This document shows, piece after piece, positions 48,951-58,988 of a stretch of 64,000 bases of DNA. The notes under the pieces are model-generated. The model had not been told where the DNA came from. It searched no databases and saw only the letters and a program-made list of their open reading frames with translations. The stretch covers positions 496,001 through 560,000 of the forward strand of contig OY760073.1 in the NCBI GenBank assembly GCA_963663025.1. Direction: 5' to 3'. A program made the position numbers and the translations under genes. How positions within the stretch are numbered: the stretch's first letter is position 1; every line of letters begins with the position of its first letter. This DNA is from JAGWBF01 sp963663025 (lineage in GTDB: Bacteria; Chloroflexota; Dehalococcoidia; Lucifugimonadales; JAGWBF01).

Positions 48951-49111
48951 GTTATTTTAGCAAGCCGTATCTAACTGTCAAGAAGGCAAGCGGTCTGGAT
49001 AAAGTTGCTCATGTCTTGCATCTTTCAGGCGGGGTTGAGGTCGAATAGAATAGCTGAGAACGACGAGGCTGGACGCATGTGCATCTCGAATCCTGAGCTT
49101 GGAGGTGGCCC

Positions 49112-49945
49112 TTGAGAATCGGAGCCATTACCAACACCTGGCAGGCCCAGCTTTCTACTACCAGCCTGCCCCAGCTGGTCGAGCGGGCCCGGAGGAGAGG
49201 CGCCGAGCACGTAGAGCTGCGCCAGACTTGCCTGGGCACCTATGAGCAGGGCGCTGGCGAGAATTGGATTCCCGACGCCCAGGGGCTGAGCAGGCTGGTG
49301 CGGACCTTCCCCATGACCACATTCAACCTGGCTGTCGCCTACCCATGCCTGTCCAGCGAGGACCCGGGGCCATCGGGGATGTTCCTGAGGGCGCTGGAAA
49401 CTGCGGTGGATATGGCCGGCTCCTCTGGCCCACACCTGCGCTTGGTGGACCCGGTGAGGTTCGAGGACCCCTGGGAGGGGCATGGAGACATCCCTCAGGA
49501 GGCCATGGGGGTGAAGGATCTGGCGCAGACCACCGCGGCGCGAGGGGCGAAACTATCCATAGAGAATGCTGGCCAGCCCATCCGCAGCATGGGGACTATG
49601 GTTGATGTGGTCCGCGAGTCGCTGTCTCCCGTCGAGGCCGCCTCCTTGGGCTTGTGCGTGGACCCCATTAACAGCCTCAGGGCCGACCCGGGGAGCGACC
49701 CAATCGCCGAAATCGAAGCCCTGCCCCTGGACTACCTCTTCATGGTGCATTTCAAGCAGATGGTCGGCGGTACGATGCATCCGACGGTGGATGACGGCGA
49801 CCTGGACTATCCCAGGCTAGTGAAGATGCTCAAAGAGAAAGGCTACAGGGGCAACGTCGTCCTGGAGATACCATCCGCTGAGGAGGCCTTCGACAACTTT
49901 GTCGAGAGCATCCAGTACCTCGAGCCCCTGCTGCAGGGAGAGTAG
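49112..49945 (+). CDS. sugar phosphate isomerase/epimerase (xylose isomerase-like TIM barrel)
   Basis: 277 residues: MRIGAITNTWQ start, LVERARRRGAEHVELRQ, AKLSIENAGQPIRSMGTMVDVV, GLCVDPIN and MVHFKQMVGG..DDGDLDYPRLVKMLKEKGYRGNVVLEIP, the AP-endonuclease-2/xylose isomerase barrel with Glu/Asp/His metal positions. TTG start preceded by GGAGGTGG. Substrate unknown; alone on its strand, diverging from znuA. Confidence 0.82.
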   Translation: MRIGAITNTWQAQLSTTSLPQLVERARRRGAEHVELRQTCLGTYEQGAGENWIPDAQGLSRLVRTFPMTTFNLAVAYPCLSSEDPGPSGMFLRALETAVDMAGSSGPHLRLVDPVRFEDPWEGHGDIPQEAMGVKDLAQTTAARGAKLSIENAGQPIRSMGTMVDVVRESLSPVEAASLGLCVDPINSLRADPGSDPIAEIEALPLDYLFMVHFKQMVGGTMHPTVDDGDLDYPRLVKMLKEKGYRGNVVLEIPSAEEAFDNFVESIQYLEPLLQGE

Positions 49946-49969
49946 CGCAGAGTGCTCTTGCTCCTGTTG

Positions 49970-51097
49970 CTACGCCGGTGAGGCGGAGAACCTGCCGACG
50001 GAGAACTCCTGCACCGAAAGCTCGGTGCTGTCCCTGACTATGAGGTCAGCGATGACCCGTCCCATGGCCGGCCCCAGCAGAATCCCCTTCCGCCCAGCCC
50101 CCGTCGCCACGTACACACCATCCCAGCCGGGAGTGCGTCCGACTATGGGTAGTCCGTCGGCGGACAGGGGCCGAAGGCACGCCGTCTGGAGGGCCAGCCG
50201 TGCGCCCTCAAGGAAAGGGAGGATATCCAGGGCGAGGCCCATGATGTGCTCCCTTGCCTCGGTCGTGGGCCTGTCGTCGTAGCCGACCCGTTCCTCCGTT
50301 GTGCCGGCGTAGATGAGGCCATCGGCCTTGGAGGCGATATAGCCCCCGCCGACCCGGTACAAGGACGAAGCCAATGGTTCCTCATCGGCCTGCAGCCGGA
50401 GAATCTGCCCCTTCAGGGGCTCTACCGGTATGGGAATACCAAGCCACTCTCCCGCTTGGCTGGTCCATGGCCCCATGGCAAGCACCAAGGTGTCGCAATC
50501 GATCTCGGCAGTCTCCGTAACCACACCCGTAATCCTGCTTCCCGAGTGCTTAAGTCCGCGCACCGTGCCGTTCCTGATGACGGCCCCGCTCTTTTCGGCG
50601 GCTTGAGCCAGGGCCAGGGTGTACTGGTAGGGCTCAACCTGCCTGATGCCCTCCAGGAACATGCCCTTCCCGACGCCCTCGGCGATGCGAGGCTCTACCG
50701 AGCGCACCTCTCCCGAGTCCAGCCAGCGGGCGGGGAACTCAGGGAAGGTGTTAGCCCGGTGATGGAGCTCTCCACACACCGTCTCCTCGGAATCGTCGAA
50801 GATAGCCCACATGCACGGATAGGGAGCAAAGTGGGGATCCACACCGCTCTCCTCGGTTATCTGGTCGATGATGTCCAGGTGGAGCCGGAAGCTCTCCCAG
50901 GCGAAGGGCTCCAGGGGGCCGGGAATGCCTGCGCCGTGGAGGGGATTGAGGAGGCCCGCGGCGAAGCCCGAGGCGCAGCTAGCCACGGCTTCCCGCTCCA
51001 GGATGGTGGAGCGGATGCCCTCTTTGGCCAGGAAGTAGGCGGTGGCGCATCCAAGAATCCCTCCGCCCACGATAAGCACATCGGACTGCTTGGCCAT
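49970..51097 (-). CDS. FAD-dependent oxidoreductase (glycine oxidase/DadA type)
   Basis: 375 residues. FAD motif DVLIVGGGILGCATAYFLAKEGIRSTILERE at the N-terminus and the C-terminal PTTEAREHIMGLALDILPFLEGARLALQTACLRPLSADGLPIVGRTPGWDGVYVATGAGRKGILLGPAMG match DAO-family amino acid oxidases such as ThiO. Substrate cannot be set from sequence; no thiamine genes are near. Confidence 0.87.
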   Translation of the reverse strand: MAKQSDVLIVGGGILGCATAYFLAKEGIRSTILEREAVASCASGFAAGLLNPLHGAGIPGPLEPFAWESFRLHLDIIDQITEESGVDPHFAPYPCMWAIFDDSEETVCGELHHRANTFPEFPARWLDSGEVRSVEPRIAEGVGKGMFLEGIRQVEPYQYTLALAQAAEKSGAVIRNGTVRGLKHSGSRITGVVTETAEIDCDTLVLAMGPWTSQAGEWLGIPIPVEPLKGQILRLQADEEPLASSLYRVGGGYIASKADGLIYAGTTEERVGYDDRPTTEAREHIMGLALDILPFLEGARLALQTACLRPLSADGLPIVGRTPGWDGVYVATGAGRKGILLGPAMGRVIADLIVRDSTELSVQEFSVGRFSASPA

Positions 51098-51401
51098 GTC
51101 GATCCTCCCAGGCTGGTCTCCCGCGCTGCCCTGGCACCCCAGGGACGCCTCGCCATCATACGTGCAACGGCAAGCAAGTTCCAGTTAGGGGAAGGTATGG
51201 GGTTAAAGGTGCTTTTTGGAGCGGTTTGACGCATAATCGCCGGTGAGACAACTTTATGAGTACACCGTGACCATAGAAGCACCCGAGGGGTTATGACATA
51301 TTAGAGTTGAACTTTAGCTACCGCCTTGAAAGAATTGGCGGATCAGTGTAGGTACGACTAACTTATTGTTCGGCTAGGGAGTCTGAAGGGCTGTTCCAAG
51401 T
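51098..51401. other. intergenic gap before restriction-modification genes
   Basis: About 300 bases without a recognisable gene or RNA. Base composition falls from GC-rich to AT-rich from about 51,200 (for example AACTTTATGAG, TTATGACATATTAGAG), marking the left edge of a probably acquired segment. Confidence 0.6.
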
Positions 51402-53114
51402 ATGAGGATAAGCACGCACCATCCAGCAAGAGGCAATAGCCCAGCGGAGTGGCCGTCGGAGAGTCAACTCAGCCTCTTTCTGCCTGAACTTCACGCACCT
51501 CTTCCGACCAAGGACTCCACCTCGCTAGGCTATGCAGAGGTACTTGGGCAGACCTATTTGGCCTTCGCGGAGGACGGCTACCGGAAAAAAGGCGGGCACT
51601 ATCTGACGCCTGCCTCCATTGCGAGGTTCATGGCGGAGTGTTCTCCTTCCTACTCGGAAACCTATCTGCGGGTGCTGGATCCAGGAAGCGGGGCGGGCAT
51701 CTTGTCAGCCGCGGTGTGCGAGGCGGCCTCAAACAGCGGAGTTGTCGAAAGACTCCACATTGATGCCTGGGAGTCCGATATTTTGCTGGCCGAACTTACA
51801 CAACGCTCTCTCGCCTTTTCACGTGAGTGGCTTGACCAGCGTGGTGTAGCTCTGACATTTGACGTAAAGTGCCGAGACTTCGTTTTGGATTATGCAACCG
51901 CCTTGGGGGATTCGCCCAAGCAACGTGAGCATACAAAGAGCCTGAACAAGCAGCAAGACGGATATGGCTTGGTGATTGCCAATCCGCCCTATTTCAAGAT
52001 AGGGAAGGATGACCCACGAGCTAAAGCAGGGGCATCCATCGTGCACGGGCAGCCCAACATCTACGCCTTGTTTATGGCGATTTCTGCCAAGCTTCTATCT
52101 GAGTCCGGGAACTTGGTTTACATAGTTCCAAGAAGCTTTGCGTCAGGCACCTACTTCAAGAGATTCCGAGAGGTCTTTTTCCAGCTTGTAACTCCCACGG
52201 CAATCCATCTCTTTGAGTCTAGGAAGAACGTATTTAAAAATCAGACGGTGCTTCAAGAGAACCTGATATTGGCTGCCCAGAGGTGCAAGAACGACGAGAC
52301 CTCTAACGAATACCAGGTGTTGATATCTCATAGCGAGGGAGCTGATGATCTTGCCTCTCGAAAGTGCACCATGGTGAATCTGGGCTCCGTTTTGGACTCG
52401 GGAGATGCGAATCGAGAGCTAAGCATTCCCGTTTGCTCAGAAGACTTGGAATTGAAACAGGCAGTCCGCGCATGGCCCGAAACTTTAGGGTCTCTAGGGT
52501 TGGGTGTCTCTACCGGGCCTGTGGTGCCGTTTAGGGCAACTCATTTCCTCGCTGCCGATGGGGCTGGGCCATCTACAGCTCCTCTATTGTGGATGCATCA
52601 CGTAAGGCCTATGCACGTGGAGTGGCCATCCGCGAGGTCTCACAAGCCGCAGGGAGTCAAGGTCGCACAGAAGTCTGTAAGGCTTTTGGTGGAGAACGGG
52701 ACCTATGTCCTCCTACGACGCTTCAGTGCTAAAGAGGAGAAGCGTCGGCTGGTGGCTGCTCCGTTGAATGGATGCAGCTTTAACTCGGACTTGTTGGGGT
52801 TGGAGAACCACTTGAACTATATTCACGGGGTTTCTAGAGATTTGGACAGAGATTTGGCTTATGGCCTTGCCGCCCTTCTCAACTCGGTTTTCTTGGATCG
52901 GTATTTTCGCGTGTCCAACGGCAACACTCAGGTGAGCGCCGCAGAGCTACGAGCTATGCCTCTACCAGCGGAGCGGGACATTCGTTCAATCGGTGTCGAG
53001 GTGCAGGGTCACATGAAGTCTGGGAGCCTCTTGTCGGAAATTGATGCCATTGTGGCTCAAATGCTCAATCTCTCCCCAGAACTTTGTACCGGGCCGGAGT
53101 TGGCCACGGGGTGA
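51402..53114 (+). CDS. type II N6-adenine DNA methyltransferase (Eco57I/BsuBI-like)
   Basis: 570 residues. SAM-binding motif RVLDPGSGAGILSAAVCEA and catalytic motif NPPYFKIGK (motif IV) are intact; the N-terminal GQTYLAFAEDGYRKKGGHYLTPASIARFMAE is the typical Eco57I/BsuBI-type methylase start, and the C-terminal part is the recognition domain (GLGVSTGPVVPFRATHF ... NGNTQVSAAELRAMPLP). The stop overlaps the GTG of the partner endonuclease. Lower GC than the neighbourhood (e.g. 23 of 60 bases in 52201-52260). Confidence 0.92.
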   Translation: MRISTHHPARGNSPAEWPSESQLSLFLPELHAPLPTKDSTSLGYAEVLGQTYLAFAEDGYRKKGGHYLTPASIARFMAECSPSYSETYLRVLDPGSGAGILSAAVCEAASNSGVVERLHIDAWESDILLAELTQRSLAFSREWLDQRGVALTFDVKCRDFVLDYATALGDSPKQREHTKSLNKQQDGYGLVIANPPYFKIGKDDPRAKAGASIVHGQPNIYALFMAISAKLLSESGNLVYIVPRSFASGTYFKRFREVFFQLVTPTAIHLFESRKNVFKNQTVLQENLILAAQRCKNDETSNEYQVLISHSEGADDLASRKCTMVNLGSVLDSGDANRELSIPVCSEDLELKQAVRAWPETLGSLGLGVSTGPVVPFRATHFLAADGAGPSTAPLLWMHHVRPMHVEWPSARSHKPQGVKVAQKSVRLLVENGTYVLLRRFSAKEEKRRLVAAPLNGCSFNSDLLGLENHLNYIHGVSRDLDRDLAYGLAALLNSVFLDRYFRVSNGNTQVSAAELRAMPLPAERDIRSIGVEVQGHMKSGSLLSEIDAIVAQMLNLSPELCTGPELATG

Positions 53115-54004
53115 GCAAGATTGACGAAGCTCGGGACATCTTGGAGCAGTTGGGACTACCAGTGGCTCAGCGAAACGACATCTCATGCCTGACTCTGCTG
53201 GCTCTAACCGGACTGACCGAGGATGATGCTTGGAGCCGAGCTTCAAAGACGTCTCTTACTATCCACCAGATGCTCGGAGCCATGAGAGAAACTTATGGGA
53301 GGGGATACGCCGAGAATACGAGGGAGTCGATAAGGCGAAATGTACTTCATCAGTTGGAGCAGGCTCGAGTGGTGGACCGAAATCCTGATGAGCCTGACCT
53401 CCCCACCAACAGCCCAAGGACGCATTACGGCCTTACCGACGAGGTCCTAAAGGTACTGCGGGTCTATCGTGCCAGAGGCTGGAAGTCCCAACTGCTCGCT
53501 TTTCGATCCAGTCACAGTACTCTTCTGGAAATCTACCAGCGCCGTCGTCGAATTCGGGAGATACCCGTTCGTAATTCTATGGGTGAAGAGGTTAGGCTGT
53601 CGCCCGGCAGACACAACAAGTTGCAGGCCCAAGTAGTGAACGATTTCGGCCCCAGATTCGCTCCGGGTTCATCTTTGCTGTACTTGGGTGACGCGGCTAA
53701 GAAGCTATTGCATTTGGAAAAGAAGAAACTAGAGGAGCTTGGCGTTTCACTCACGGAGCATGACAAGCTCCCAGACGTCGTCCTCTACGATGAGGGGCGT
53801 GACTGGCTGTTCTTGGTCGAGGCCGTAACGTCTCACGGACCAGTCACCCCTAAGAGGGTTGAGGAGTTGGAGGTCATGCTGAAGGGTTGTGTCGCCAAAC
53901 GGCTGTACGTCAGCGCCTTCCCGGATATCCGGCAGTTCAAGAGGCACTTGGACAAGATGCCTGGGACACCGATGTCTGGGTTGCAGAGATTCCAGACCAC
54001 CTAA
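53111..54004 (+). CDS. BsuBI/PstI family type II restriction endonuclease
   Basis: 297 residues. N-terminal helical specificity domain (KIDEARDILEQLGLPVAQRNDISCLTLLALTGL) and a C-terminal nuclease domain with LLYLGDAAKK, LPDVVLYDEGRDWLFLVEAVTSHGPVTPKR, matching the BsuBI/PstI family (PstI cuts CTGCAG). Catalytic acidic residues lie in PDVV and VEAV. GTG 53111 overlaps the methylase stop (GTGA), so the pair is translationally coupled. Specificity need not be CTGCAG: see findings. Confidence 0.92.
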   Translation: MSKIDEARDILEQLGLPVAQRNDISCLTLLALTGLTEDDAWSRASKTSLTIHQMLGAMRETYGRGYAENTRESIRRNVLHQLEQARVVDRNPDEPDLPTNSPRTHYGLTDEVLKVLRVYRARGWKSQLLAFRSSHSTLLEIYQRRRRIREIPVRNSMGEEVRLSPGRHNKLQAQVVNDFGPRFAPGSSLLYLGDAAKKLLHLEKKKLEELGVSLTEHDKLPDVVLYDEGRDWLFLVEAVTSHGPVTPKRVEELEVMLKGCVAKRLYVSAFPDIRQFKRHLDKMPGTPMSGLQRFQTT

Positions 54005-54132
54005 TCCATTTCAACGGAGATAGATTTCTGGGGCCTAAAGATGCATGAATGGCAACATGTTTCTTACAAGCAGTCGTGCTTGGAGCTATGCTTCGAGTGG
54101 CCTGAATTCTGCAGAATGCGCGAAAGGTGAGC

Positions 54133-55368
54133 ATGCCTGTATCGAGAAAGATGATGAGCTTGGGCACCGAGGCCGCCTTCGAGGTGCTGGCCAAGGCACG
54201 GGCCCTGGAAGCCCAGGGCAAGTCGGTGGTCCACCTGGAGATCGGCGAGCCCGACTTCGAGACCCCGGCCAACATCGTAGAGGCTGGAATCGAAGCTATG
54301 CGCCAGGGCTTCACCCACTACGGCCCCACGGCGGGCCTCCCCGAGCTAAGGGAGGCAATCGCCCGAAACGTGGAACAGACCAGGGGAATCAAGATCGACC
54401 GGATCAGGTGATCGTGACCCCCGGCGGCAAGCCCATCATGTTCTTTACCATCCTGGCCTTGGCAGAGCGGGGAGCCGAGGTAATTTATCCTAATCCGGGC
54501 TTCCCGGTCTACGAGTCCATGATCCGCTTCTGCGGCGCACGGGCGGTGCCCATGCGGTTCCTGGAGGAGAAGGGGTATCACCCCGATTTCGAAGACCTGG
54601 CAGCCAAGATCACCCCAAAGACCAGACTCATCATACTGAACTCGCCCCAAAATCCCGCAGGCTCGGCCTTCACCGCCGAAGAGATGGAGATACTGGCAGG
54701 CCTGCTTAAGGACCACCCCCAGGCCTACGTACTGTCCGACGAGATATACAAGGACATCCTGTACGAGGGGGTGCACCAGAGCATCGCCACATTGCCCCAG
54801 GTGCGAGACCGCACCATCATCCTAGACGGCTTCTCTAAGAGCTATGCTATGACGGGATGGCGCTTGGGTTACGGCGTGTTTCCTGAGGAGCTGGTCCCCC
54901 ACATAACCAGGCTGGCCGCCAACAGCGTCTCCTGCGCAGCCACCTTCATCCAGAAGGCCGCGATAGAAGCCCTGGAGGGCGACCAAGAGCCGGTGATCAG
55001 GATGGTGGAGGAGTTCCGGCGGAGGCGGGATGCGGTGGTCGAGGGTCTGCGGAAAATCCCCCGGGGTTTCATGCCCCATGCCCGAGGGCGCCTTCTATGT
55101 GTTTCCGTCCATCAGGAACACGGGCATCACCAGCCACGAGTTCCAGGAGCGGGCCCTTCCCGAAGTGGGACTGGCCCTTCTGGGCGGGCACTCCTTCGGG
55201 AAGTACGGCGAGGGCTACCTGCGCCTCTCCTACGCCAACTCCCTGGAAAACCTCGAGCAAGCTTTGAGACGCCTGGAGGGTTTCATCGTCAATAACAGCC
55301 GGCCCCATTTAGGCACTAGCCTCGTCGAGGGCCGTACAAACTCAGCTATCGGGCGCTCTGGCCCTTAG
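54133..55368 (+). pseudogene. class I/II aminotransferase interrupted by two frameshifts
   Basis: PLP aminotransferase, aspartate aminotransferase-like: MPVSRKMMSLGTEAAFEVLAKARAL ... HLEIGEPDFETPANIVEAG in one frame, then VIVTPGGKPIMFFTILALAERGAEVIYPNPGFP ... DEIYKDILYEG ... LDGFSKSYAMTGWRLGYG (PLP Lys in SFSKSYAM-like motif) in a second frame, then MPEGAFYVFPSIRNTG ... LRLSYANSLENLEQALRRLEGF in the first again. The switches are at about 54,399-54,402 (one C missing) and 55,074-55,077 (one extra C). Otherwise complete. Real decay or sequence error; see findings. Confidence 0.88.
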
Positions 55369-57033
55369 GGCCCCCAGGGCGGTGGAGAGATGCCGTCTAT
55401 GTCGGCGACCACATCTACGACAGCCGGCTGGTTGGATGCCAATGCCTGCTCGATGGCGCCGGAAAGCTCGCTGGGCTTCTCCACCCGTATTCCAAAGCAG
55501 CCGATGGTGCGGGCTATGTGGGCAAAGTCCACGTCGGTGTAGCGCCACAGCTCATCGGAGTTCCCTTCCCGGCCCTCGTATGCTACCTCGTCGCCCCGCT
55601 TGTCCTGAGTTAGCCCACGGTTGTTGTTGATGACGGTCACGGCGTTGATGCCGTACCGGGCGGCCGTCTCAAGCTCCGACATGTGATACCAGAAGCCTCC
55701 GTCACCGGTGAAGCACACCACGGGGCGGTCGGGGGCGGCGCACTTGGCCCCCAGGGCGGCCGGGAAACCCCACCCAAGTGATCCGGCGCACCGGATGTAT
55801 CCCTGGTCCGGGGACTTCAGCTCTACCATTGTGCCCGTCCAGATGCCTGAGTGGCCGGTGTCCGACACGAGCAGCCCGTCGGGGGCAGGGTGTTGGTGAT
55901 GGCCTGGCAGATGCGCTCGGGGCGTACGGGGGCTTCATCGGAGTTCAGCATGGGGGACGCCTCGCCCCGCCACTCGCCAACCAGCTCTTTGACCCTGTCC
56001 GTCCACTCGCTTCGCGGTCCCAGGGGTTCCAGCACCTCGATCAGGCGGCGCACCGTCGACCTGGCATCGCCGTGAAGCCCCACCTTGGCCGGATAGCTTC
56101 GACCGATCTCAGAAGGGTCGATGTCGATCTGTATGACTGGCGTTCCCATGGCGGGGATCTTCCAGTCCAGGGTGACCTGGCTTCCAGTGTGGCTGCCGAT
56201 GAATAGGACCAGGTCTGCCTCGCTGATGATCCGGTTGGCGCACCAGCGGGAGTAGGAGCCGGGCACGCCAGCAGATAGAGGATGGTCCTCGGGGATGGTG
56301 CCCTTGGCGTTCAGGGCTGTCGCGACGGGAATGGAGAGCATCTCCGCCAGTTCCACGACTTCGCGCTGTGCTCCTGAAGATGTCACCCCGCCCCCGGCTA
56401 CGATGACGGGCCGTTGGGCTTGGGAAAGCACCCTGGCGGCCTCCCGCACCTTCTCCGGGTCCGGTTCGGGCCGGAAGGCGGGCACCTGGGCGAAGGCATC
56501 CTCCACCAGCACATCCAGGGAAGCTCGGCATCCACGATGGTGTCGCCGGCAATGCCCTGGAAATCCAGGTGCACAGGACCGGGAGCGCCAGAGGTGGCTT
56601 CCCTGAAGGCCTGCCTGAGAATGTGGGGCATCTGCTGGATGCTGTCCACGACCACATTGTACTTGGTCACCGGCTCGAAGGCAGGCATGTGGTCCACTTC
56701 CTGGTAGGAGTTCCGGTACTGGTGCATCAGGGGCCGGTGTCCGGTGATGGCGATCACGGGGGACAGCCCCAGGTATGCATCCTGCAGCCCCGCAGCCAGG
56801 TTCAACGCGCCAACCGACTGAGCGAAGCAGATGCCCGGACGGCGGGAAGCGCGGGCATATCCGTCGGCCATGTAGGCCGCCGCCTTCTCTCCGTGGGTGT
56901 TGATGCGCTTGATACCCACATCCTCCATCTCCATGAGGGCGCGCCGGACGATGGCGGGCATGTAGAAGACTGCGGATACGCCGTAGGCTTTCAGGGTCTC
57001 TGCCAGGAAGCGGGCACCTGTCATTGTGGGCAT
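55365..57033 (-). pseudogene. thiamine diphosphate enzyme (acetolactate synthase-like) interrupted by two frameshifts
   Basis: ThDP-dependent enzyme of the acetolactate synthase/sulfoacetaldehyde acetyltransferase type. N-terminal domain MTGARFLAETLKAYGVSAVFYMP and the conserved Glu in THGEKAAAYMADGYAR, central domain EDHPLSAGVPGSYSRWCANRIISEADLVLFIGSHTGSQVTLDW, C-terminal ThDP motif FTGDGGFWYHMSELETAARYGINAVTVINNN. Frames change at about 56,518-56,526 and at the five-G run 55,881-55,885, one base missing each. AAGGAGGTGTCC precedes ATG 57033. Complete apart from the shifts. Confidence 0.88.
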
Positions 57034-57154
57034 TGGACACCTCCTTCCCAGATTCTAGTGTCACGCCAATTCCCTTTCAAGGCGGGGCATGCATCCGCAT
57101 TGTGTGCCATGGGAGGGGATGGCATACTGGGGGCAAGAAACGGAGGTGTCCCAG

Positions 57155-57598
57155 ATGAGGTTGTACTGGAAGGAGCGCAGGGCCGGTCAGCGCCTGGTGC
57201 TGTTGGATGACTTTGGCGCAGAGATAGAGGTGGGAGCGGTCCGCCAGACCAAGAGGGGGTTCGACGCCCTGGCCAAGACCAACACCTACGATCCGGGAAG
57301 GGCTCAGAAGGGCTTTGCCTCTTTGGAGGAGGCCAAGGAGTTCGTCGAGTTTTTCCACCCTTGGGACATTTTCGGCGGCGACCTGGATATGAGTGTGGAA
57401 GCTGAGGTGCAGCCCGATCCCTCCGCATCCAACGAGCCGGAGCAGGTTGCGTCGGAAGATGCTGGAGGGGGCGCCGAAGCTGGAGACTCAGGTCCCGCAC
57501 CTGCAGCGCCCAATCCCGGAGAAGAAATGCCTCCGCAGTCTGGCGACCAGCCCGACGAGCGAGCGCCCCGCAGGGGCTGGCAGTTCTGGAAGAGGTAG
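57155..57598 (+). CDS. hypothetical protein with charged N-terminal domain and Pro/Glu tail
   Basis: 147 residues from ATG 57155, chosen because CGGAGG lies 8 bases upstream. The first 80 residues (RLYWKERRAGQRLVLLDDFGAEIEVGAVRQTKRGFDALAKTNTYDPGRAQKGFASLEEAKEFVEFFHPW) look like a compact folded domain similar in style to small DUF proteins; the rest is Glu/Pro/Ala/Asp-rich and ends APRRGWQFWKR, basic and aromatic, perhaps membrane or nucleic-acid contacting. No family recognised. Convergent with the MFS gene. Confidence 0.75.
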   Translation: MRLYWKERRAGQRLVLLDDFGAEIEVGAVRQTKRGFDALAKTNTYDPGRAQKGFASLEEAKEFVEFFHPWDIFGGDLDMSVEAEVQPDPSASNEPEQVASEDAGGGAEAGDSGPAPAAPNPGEEMPPQSGDQPDERAPRRGWQFWKR

Positions 57599-57618
57599 TC
57601 CAGACTCGCTATCCCCTT

Positions 57619-58911
57619 CTATAACCGGCGCACGTTCGGCTTGGCGATCAGCACGTAGAAGGAATAGAGGGCCATCAGGGTGCCAGCGGCCGCCATCACC
57701 GTCCGCGGGTCCATGTAGTCCATGGTAACGGCCATCAAGAGAACCCCGATGGGGAAGATGCCGTTGGAGAACTCGTAGATGCCCATAACCCTGGCACGAA
57801 TGTAGTCCGGCGCCTGAAGCTGGACTAGGGCGGGGTTCAGGCTGAGACGGGCTGACTGGCAGGTGCCCAAGGGGACGGCCACGACGAGGGCGATCCAGTA
57901 CAGGGGCGAGTAAGCCAGGGCAACTATCCCCACTCCGAACCCGATGCACACTAGAATCAGGATCAGGCCCATTCGACCTGTGCTTCCCATGGTGGCAGTG
58001 GAGAAGGATCCAATGAGGGAGCCTATGCCCACCATGCTGAATATGAGGCCGATCTGGGCTGGCGTTGCCTCCCAAGCGACTTCGCCCAGCACCGGCAATA
58101 GGAACAGGTAGGGCATACCAAGGGTTGCCGTTACCATGTACATCAGGATCAACCAGGGCACGGTCTCGTGTCTTCTAACAAACTGGAAACCGTCTGCCAT
58201 GTCCCTAATGACCGATTGGGTCGCGTTCCGGGACCTCCTCCTTCCACTGGGAAGGAAGAAGAAGAGCGCCACCGACACGCCGCTCAGCCCGGACATGATG
58301 TAAAAGACGCCGCTGGGTCCCAAAGCCTCTGATAGAAGGTAACCGGCGATGGCCGGGGATGCAATTCGGGCAACGTTATTGGCGATGTTTGACAGGGACA
58401 CGCCATTCAGGACTTCGCTGGGGGGTACCAGCTCGGAGACTATGGCCAGCCGGGCACCCATCGCCATGGCAAGGCCTATGCCCCCGACTCCGGCGGACAG
58501 GACCAGGTGCCACCAGACGATGATGTCGGTCTGTATAAGCACTGCAATGGCCAGGGTTGCCAAGGTCGAGATTGTATAGCCGAAGATGAGCATGACCTTG
58601 TTGTTGAACCGATCAGCCAGCGCTCCACCGTAGAGGGACAGGAAAAGGGTTGGCACCCCCTGGGCCAGAGCGGTCGCCCCAATGATCCGTGCCTCCCCTA
58701 CCAGTTCATAGCCGAACCACGGCCGAACGAACATCTGCATGTTCATAGCCCACATCGCCCCGATAATGGCAAACCAATAGACTACGTAGTTGTGGTGTCT
58801 GAGGGAGATGAAGGGGCGGGCGAAGGGATGCGACCAGACTTGGCTAGGGGTTGTTGCTGCCGGGGGCGCTGCCTCTGGTGGGGGTGCCTTTGTGCTCAAG
58901 TTTCCTGCCAA
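57619..58911 (-). CDS. MFS transporter (TMEM175/enterobactin-exporter-like, DHA3 type)
   Basis: 430 residues with about 12 membrane helices. HNYVVYWFAIIGAMWAMNMQMFVRPWFGYELVGEARIIGATALAQGVPTLFLSLYGGALADRFNNKVMLIFG carries the MFS loop motif GGALADRFNNK. The end PNVRRL is cytosolic. Resembles the DHA3 drug/siderophore exporter branch. Substrate unknown. The N-terminal 30 residues are Pro/Ala-rich. Single-gene unit with the stop facing the hypothetical gene. Confidence 0.88.
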   Translation of the reverse strand: MAGNLSTKAPPPEAAPPAATTPSQVWSHPFARPFISLRHHNYVVYWFAIIGAMWAMNMQMFVRPWFGYELVGEARIIGATALAQGVPTLFLSLYGGALADRFNNKVMLIFGYTISTLATLAIAVLIQTDIIVWWHLVLSAGVGGIGLAMAMGARLAIVSELVPPSEVLNGVSLSNIANNVARIASPAIAGYLLSEALGPSGVFYIMSGLSGVSVALFFFLPSGRRRSRNATQSVIRDMADGFQFVRRHETVPWLILMYMVTATLGMPYLFLLPVLGEVAWEATPAQIGLIFSMVGIGSLIGSFSTATMGSTGRMGLILILVCIGFGVGIVALAYSPLYWIALVVAVPLGTCQSARLSLNPALVQLQAPDYIRARVMGIYEFSNGIFPIGVLLMAVTMDYMDPRTVMAAAGTLMALYSFYVLIAKPNVRRL

Positions 58912-58988
58912 GCCGGGGGTGGGTGCGGGCCAATTCTATTGCCCTGCACTCCTGGAAGTCAAACAGGTTCCAGACGGGAAATGAGCGG

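Noticed and set aside
54127..57033. Programmed frameshifting
   Set aside because: Four shifts in two genes, without slippery heptamers or stimulatory structures, do not fit known programmed sites.
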